Notes under the pieces: generated by a model | Databases searched by the model: none | Seen by the model: the letters and a program-made list of their open reading frames with translations, nothing else | What the model was told of the DNA's origin: nothing | Program-made: the position numbers and the translations under genes | Shown here: positions 14,987 to 18,781 of the stretch, piece after piece | Position numbering within the stretch: position 1 is the first letter of the stretch | How the letters are laid out: every line of letters begins with the position of its first letter | NCBI GenBank assembly: GCA_017995495.1 | Contig: JAGOIS010000012.1 | Span: forward strand, 1-18,781 | Origin: Candidatus Cloacimonadota bacterium | GTDB taxonomy: Bacteria > Cloacimonadota > Cloacimonadia > Cloacimonadales > Cloacimonadaceae | Length of the DNA stretch: 18,781 bases | Reading direction: 5' to 3'

Positions 14987-15796
14987 ATGAAAACATCCAC
15001 CGCAATAGTTCTGGCGTTGGTGGTGCTTATTTTAAACGCAGGCATCACCCTCGTTCTGATAAATCAGAAAGGCTTCAACATCCTGCCTGAGCCACAAACT
15101 CAGATCGCTGTTTCCGAAAGCCGGCGCCACAATGAGATCACCGCCGCGGTCGAGGCTGTGGAATCAGCCGTTGTTAGTGTCAACGTAACCAAAGTGCAAT
15201 ATGTGCGAAGGTATTCTGGATTCAGTTTCTTTGACTTCTTTGGCGACATTCCCATGCAGAGGCAGGTCGCCAGCATTGGCAGCGGGGTCATCTATGATCC
15301 CAGCGGGCTGATTGTCACCAACGCCCATGTGGTGGCGGGAGCTTCTGAGATCACGGTCGTGCTGCCGGACAAACGTGAATTCAGCGCCAGTGTCGTCGGC
15401 CTCGATGAAACCCATGACATAGCCAAGCTCAAGATCAGTGGCACCAATCTCCCCGCGGCCAGGCTGGGCAGCGCCAAAAACCTCATGATCGGGGAATGGG
15501 CCATCGCTCTGGGAAATCCCTATGGTTTCATGATGAGCGATCCCAAACCGACCGTCTCCGTGGGGGTGATCTCAGCTCTGAACCGCAGTTTCGCGCCCCA
15601 GGAAGGACGCAGTTACCGCAGCATGATCCAAACCGACGCGGCGGTGAACCCGGGTAACAGCGGCGGTCCTCTGGTCAATATCAGGGGCGAGGTGATCGGC
15701 ATCAACACCTTCATCGTTTCTGAAACCGGTGGCAATATCGGCATTGGCTTCGCCATCCCCGTGGATCAGGTGCGTTCCATCCTGAACAGCATTTAA
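14987..15796 (+). CDS. HtrA/DegP-like trypsin-fold serine protease without PDZ domain
   Basis: 269 residues; ATG 14987 behind AGGA (14977-14980). An N-terminal hydrophobic segment (about 5-27) is an anchor or uncleaved signal, so the enzyme faces the periplasm. The catalytic triad is complete: H114 (TNAHVV), D144 (THDIAKLKI) and S225 (NPGNSGGPLV). The protein ends with AIPVDQVRSILNSI, right where HtrA proteins continue into a PDZ domain, so it lacks substrate-sensing PDZ modules. This is not a frameshift: the next bases offer no PDZ-like coding before the downstream gene. It may degrade misfolded envelope proteins delivered by the foldases upstream. Confidence 0.92.
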   Translation: MKTSTAIVLALVVLILNAGITLVLINQKGFNILPEPQTQIAVSESRRHNEITAAVEAVESAVVSVNVTKVQYVRRYSGFSFFDFFGDIPMQRQVASIGSGVIYDPSGLIVTNAHVVAGASEITVVLPDKREFSASVVGLDETHDIAKLKISGTNLPAARLGSAKNLMIGEWAIALGNPYGFMMSDPKPTVSVGVISALNRSFAPQEGRSYRSMIQTDAAVNPGNSGGPLVNIRGEVIGINTFIVSETGGNIGIGFAIPVDQVRSILNSI

Positions 15797-15821
15797 TGCC
15801 GGCTGGATTCTTGCCTTGCGT

Positions 15822-17588
15822 ATGCTGACTGAGATGAAGCCCGGATCTGTAAAACGGCCCGTATCCTGGCCTTGGGCGGTGGTTATGGCCTTCTGCCTGC
15901 TTTTGCTATGGGGTCCCCTGGCCGCGCTGAGTCCTTACAACGCCTTAGGCGACACCCTCACAGTTATCCAGCTGCCGCTGCTGAACATTCCTGCCATCCA
16001 TATACCCGGTGAAACCCTTGCTGTCACGTGCATCGCGCCAGCCAACACCACCGGCTGGCAGGCCTGGCTGGTTCACAAACAGAAGTCCCTCCCTCTAAAC
16101 ATCACATCCAGCCAATATCTTGGCGACCCCGACCGCTGGGAACTGCAGGCGATTGTTCCGTCTGTGCCGGTGTTCGAGCTCTATGATCTGCGCGTAACGG
16201 CTTCCGGCGGGATCGACGACACCACCGCCAACGCCGTGAAGGTGCTTCCCACCCGCAGGAACAACTACTATTTCGTTCACATCACCGACCTTCACCTGCC
16301 CTCCCAGATCTATTATCCAGATTATGGCTTCGACAGCGATTCCACCTCGGTCAACGATTTCCGGGCTGTGATCGACGACATCAACCTGATCAATCCGGAG
16401 TTTGTCCTGCTCACCGGCGATCTGCTCAACGAGGGGGAACTGGAGGGATTTGCCGGGCAGTATTTCTATGGCTGGACCCAGCGCCTGCTTGCGGAATTTG
16501 ATGTTCCTTGTTATGTAACTGTCGGCAATCACGACGTGGGCGGCTGGAACAGCACTCCTCCGCCGCAGGGCAGTTCACGCCGCAACTGGTGGCGCTATTT
16601 CGGCTGGTCCTGGCTGGACAATCCAGATTCAAACTGGCCGCTGCACACCCAGGACTACGATTTCACCTACGGCGACCTCCATTTCATCGGCCTGGAAGCC
16701 TATGACAATTACGACAACTGGCGGGCGTACATCTACGGTTCTCAGAGTTTCACCGCCAGGCAGATCATCTGGTTAAACCAGCGTCTGAGCCTGCATCCGG
16801 ACAAAACAAGGGTGCTCTTTACCCACTACGATTTTTCTGAGCAGCTAAACCTGGATGAGATGGGCATCGATCTTGCGCTCTGGGGCCACATTCATTACAA
16901 CAGCGGCTCGATCAATGCTTATCCTTACAACCTGGCCACCCGCAGCGTTTGCGATGGGAACCGAGCCTACCGGGTGATCCGCGTCAACGGGACCCAGGTT
17001 CAGCCTCTGAGCACTATCTACGCTGGCAACAATGGCCAGAGCGTCAATGTGGTCTGGTTTCCCTCCAATGCTGCCGAGGCCGACAGCGTGGCTGCCATGT
17101 TCAACAACAATCAGCCTGTGGCATTTGAGCAGGCTCTGCTGAAATTCCATATGCCGCCGGGGAATGTATCCTACGGTGTAACCAACGGTACTCTGCTCCA
17201 GGTTGACCGCTACGATACAGAAAACGTCTGTTACGTCCAGGTGGACCTTCCCGCCATGCAAAGCAGGATCGTGAGCGTTGCGGCGCAAGCAGGCGCTGCC
17301 GTCGGGGACCCGGTTCAGCCGGAATATCATCTTATACGTGGTGCCTGGCCCAATCCCTTTTCCAGGCAGCTCAACCTTGAACTGAATTCCCGGAACGCCT
17401 CGGCCCGGGTCAGGGTTTACAACCTGCGCGGAACCAGGATCAGAGAACTGCCGGTTTCTTCTGATGGAGCCAGCTGCCAGTGGGATGGCGCCCTGGAATC
17501 CGGGATTCCTGCCCCTGCCGGGATCTATCTTCTCAAGGTTGATGTGGGCAAAAGTTCAGAACTGATCCGGGTGGTCAAGTCCTTCTGA
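15822..17588 (+). CDS. Secreted metallophosphoesterase with a C-terminal sorting domain
   Basis: 588 residues from the ATG at 15822 (a TTG six bases earlier is possible; no clear ribosome-binding site). The long signal region ends near LLLLWGPLAAL. An Ig-like stretch (about 40-145) precedes a calcineurin-type metallophosphoesterase domain (about 150-400): D156 and H158 (HITDLH), D200 (LTGDLL), N236-H237-D238 (GNHD), H335 (LFTHYD), and H356 and H358 (GHIH), the full dinuclear metal set. Residues about 505-588 begin WPNPF and end GIYLLKVDVGKSSELIRVVKSF, a Por/T9SS-type sorting or FlgD-like tail. The enzyme is likely secreted or surface-bound; the phosphoester substrate is unknown. Confidence 0.93.
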   Translation: MLTEMKPGSVKRPVSWPWAVVMAFCLLLLWGPLAALSPYNALGDTLTVIQLPLLNIPAIHIPGETLAVTCIAPANTTGWQAWLVHKQKSLPLNITSSQYLGDPDRWELQAIVPSVPVFELYDLRVTASGGIDDTTANAVKVLPTRRNNYYFVHITDLHLPSQIYYPDYGFDSDSTSVNDFRAVIDDINLINPEFVLLTGDLLNEGELEGFAGQYFYGWTQRLLAEFDVPCYVTVGNHDVGGWNSTPPPQGSSRRNWWRYFGWSWLDNPDSNWPLHTQDYDFTYGDLHFIGLEAYDNYDNWRAYIYGSQSFTARQIIWLNQRLSLHPDKTRVLFTHYDFSEQLNLDEMGIDLALWGHIHYNSGSINAYPYNLATRSVCDGNRAYRVIRVNGTQVQPLSTIYAGNNGQSVNVVWFPSNAAEADSVAAMFNNNQPVAFEQALLKFHMPPGNVSYGVTNGTLLQVDRYDTENVCYVQVDLPAMQSRIVSVAAQAGAAVGDPVQPEYHLIRGAWPNPFSRQLNLELNSRNASARVRVYNLRGTRIRELPVSSDGASCQWDGALESGIPAPAGIYLLKVDVGKSSELIRVVKSF

Positions 17589-17717
17589 CCTGTGCGGGGC
17601 AACTGGGTGATAACCAGGGTCTCTGCCGATGCTTCTGTAAACCCTCTGTCAGGACTCTGCTGCATACAAACCATCCCCCATCCACGGCCATGGTTTTGGG
17701 ATTGCCGAGTTTTTACC

Positions 17718-17746
17718 TTGACTATTTTCCCGGCGGCGCTTACATT
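17718..17746 (+). promoter_or_regulatory. Promoter of rnpB
   Basis: TTGACT (17718-17723) and TACATT (17741-17746) are separated by exactly 17 bases. The predicted start, near 17753, coincides with the first base of helix P1 of RNase P RNA. Confidence 0.75.
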
Positions 17747-17754
17747 GTTTACAG

Positions 17755-18167
17755 ACCCACGGGAAAACCAGATGTCCGCTGTAACCTTTATGGGAACAGA
17801 GGAAAGTCCGGACACCACAGGGCGGGATACTTCCTAACGGGAAGCCGCAGCAATGCGGAGCAGCTCCACAGAAACAAACCGCCTGGCACGCTCCTTTTTG
17901 GTTGCCGTTGAGAGACCGCAGCTTTTTAGTGCCGGGCAAGGGTGAAATGGTGGTGTAAGAGACCACCGGAAGCCTTGGTGACAGGGCTTGCCGGGAATGC
18001 CTTATCCGGTGCAATGCCAAATAGGGAAGCCACGAAGCGCGGCCCGCGCGGTTACGGCTTTCGGGTAGGCAGCTTGAACCCGTTCGTGAGAGCGGGTCCA
18101 GAGGAATGGACATCGGCCGGCGCGCCAGCGCTGGCCACAGAATCCGGCTTATCGTTTTCCCGCGGGT
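17755..18167 (+). ncRNA. rnpB: RNase P RNA, type A
   Basis: Catalytic RNA that trims tRNA 5' leaders. Conserved blocks are in order: GAGGAAAGTCCGGAC (5' P4 strand), ACAGAAACAAACCGCC, GGGTGAAATGGTGGTGTAAGA, GCCAAATAGGG, CGGGTAGGCAGCTTGA, AGAGGAATG and ACAGAATCCGGCTTATC (3' P4 side). The ends are set by P1: 17755-17768 pairs with 18154-18167 over 14 positions with one A-C mismatch. A P19-type hairpin lies at 18115-18136. The L15 loop (17995-18005, between two CCGG arms) does not show the usual GGU. Length is about 413 bases. The ends are predictions from pairing. Confidence 0.96.
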
Positions 18168-18177
18168 TTGTTTTTTT
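18154..18177 (+). terminator. T-rich end of rnpB
   Basis: The 3' P1 strand, with CCCGCGGG, is followed by TTTG and then seven T residues (18171-18177). The P1 helix or a local GC palindrome could serve as the stem for intrinsic termination. Confidence 0.6.
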
Positions 18178-18209
18178 GCCCCCTTTCAAACCGAGTGGGT
18201 GGGAATACC

Positions 18210-18236
18210 GTCATCCCCGCGCAGGCGGGGATCCAG
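18210..18236. repeat. GC-rich dispersed-type palindrome
   Basis: ATCCCCGC (18213-18220) and GCGGGGAT (18225-18232) pair around a GCAG loop, flanked by CGTC and CCAGG. This form, GTCATCCCCGC...GCGGGGATCC, is a common dispersed repeat in many bacterial genomes. Confidence 0.7.
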
Positions 18237-18261
18237 GTCTTTTGAGTGTGTTACGCCAGTC

Positions 18262-18320
18262 GTAGCGCAGCATACCAATGCTACGTTCTGGCATCCCGCA
18301 TGATTGGCATCATGCGCTAC
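18262..18320. repeat. 59-base imperfect palindrome with two inner hairpins
   Basis: Terminal arms GTAGCGCA (18262-18269) and TGCGCTAC (18313-18320) are exact inverted repeats, and CCAAT (18275-18279) mirrors ATTGG (18303-18307). Inside are smaller hairpins AGCAT/ATGCT (18269-18282) and GCATGAT/ATCATGC (18298-18315). It looks like a small non-coding palindromic mobile or repeat element. Confidence 0.6.
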
Positions 18321-18441
18321 ATGGTTCGAACTTGATTGGATGACAGCCTGCGCTGGCACAACGGCTGCTTCCCGCGGATTTTCCCCCCTGTCCCGCCAAG
18401 AAGCCCAGCTTATCCGCCCCTTGCCCGCCTCCCCTTGACAA

Positions 18442-18488
18442 CCCGTCAGTTGGACGGGAAGTTAACGGGAGGTTAACGGGAAGCTAAC
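18442..18488. repeat. 11-base triple tandem repeat next to a hairpin
   Basis: GGGAAGTTAAC (18456-18466), GGGAGGTTAAC (18467-18477) and GGGAAGCTAAC (18478-18488) differ by one base each from the first. The preceding CCCGTC (18442-18447) pairs with GACGGG (18453-18458) at the start of the array. Confidence 0.75.
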
Positions 18489-18781
18489 TGGGGTGAGATC
18501 ATGGCGGAGCCAGCGCGAAAAAGCCTCGCACCCCTCGGCCCTGCTTCCATACCCAGGGGGTGGCGAATCGTGGGTTACAAGTTCTCACCCAAACCATCAA
18601 ATCCGTATCACTTGTCACAGTGGTCGTATTGGGATAAGAGGCAGAGTGTTTGATAGAATTGGCTTTAGACTTTTTCACAGTAGTAGTTGGACGGTTTATA
18701 TAAGGTACTCTGCAATTATGGGTTGTTTTTCGTGTATTATCAGACCATCGAGTTTGTAAAAACTATCCAGGTGATAAGAAT

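Larger units (their letters stand above)
18178..18781. other. 604-base end region, no convincing gene
   Basis: After rnpB I see only the three repeat structures listed separately, a C-rich stretch (about 18380-18436) and an AT-rich tail (about 18640-18781). An open plus-strand frame at 18493-18759 has no ribosome-binding site or recognisable protein sequence. Confidence 0.55.

Noticed and set aside
17649..18113. Open frames on both strands across the RNase P RNA
   Set aside because: The stretch has the conserved RNase P blocks, closing P1 helix and its own promoter; protein frames are chance.
18456..18488. CRISPR array
   Set aside because: Only three 11-base units directly abutting, without spacers.

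Overview
The window looks like chromosome from a Gram-negative anaerobe. It encodes SurA-type periplasmic chaperones, several lipoproteins, a Por/T9SS-like C-terminal sorting tail, DUF362/DUF116/DUF3795 cysteine proteins and a close AqpZ homologue. This gene content and style fit Candidatus Cloacimonadota or a relative in the FCB group. That assignment is inference from content, not from a search.

Layout. 1-427 (minus): 5' part of a secreted protein gene, interrupted by an in-frame stop and carrying a 14-G run. 428-1144: non-coding, with palindromes. 1145-3666 (plus): aquaporin Z and a long class V aminotransferase (cysteine desulfurase-like). 3791-4408 (minus): small lipoprotein with two chitobiase C-terminal-like repeats. 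4598-5053 (plus) and 5078-6184 (minus): convergent genes for a DUF3795 cysteine-rich protein and a DUF362/ferredoxin lipoprotein with a TTG start. 6185-6888: dnaA leader with DnaA boxes. 6889-8220: dnaA. 8221-8476: oriC, with six perfect DnaA boxes and a DnaA-trio-like tract.

From 8477 to 17588 all genes are on the plus strand and tightly packed, often with 1-4 base overlaps: lipoprotein, parvulin-type lipoprotein, SurA-like chaperone, PgpA, YajC, peptide deformylase, Met-tRNA formyltransferase, DUF116 protein, PDZ-less HtrA-like protease, and a metallophosphoesterase with a sorting tail. Together they handle start and end of the formyl-Met cycle (fmt, def), Sec export (YajC), periplasmic folding and quality control (two PPIases, HtrA) and phospholipid synthesis (PgpA), so the unit reads as an envelope-protein biogenesis cluster beside the origin.

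The RNase P RNA gene (rnpB, about 17755-18167) follows with its own clear promoter and a T-run end. The last 600 bases hold no convincing gene. They contain a dispersed-type GC-rich palindrome, a 59-base two-hairpin palindromic element and an 11-base triple tandem repeat. The replication origin (boxes plus trio), the hairpin framing a DnaA box in the dnaA leader, and the FeS lipoprotein are the points most worth checking. I saw no CRISPR array, tRNA or intact insertion sequence.
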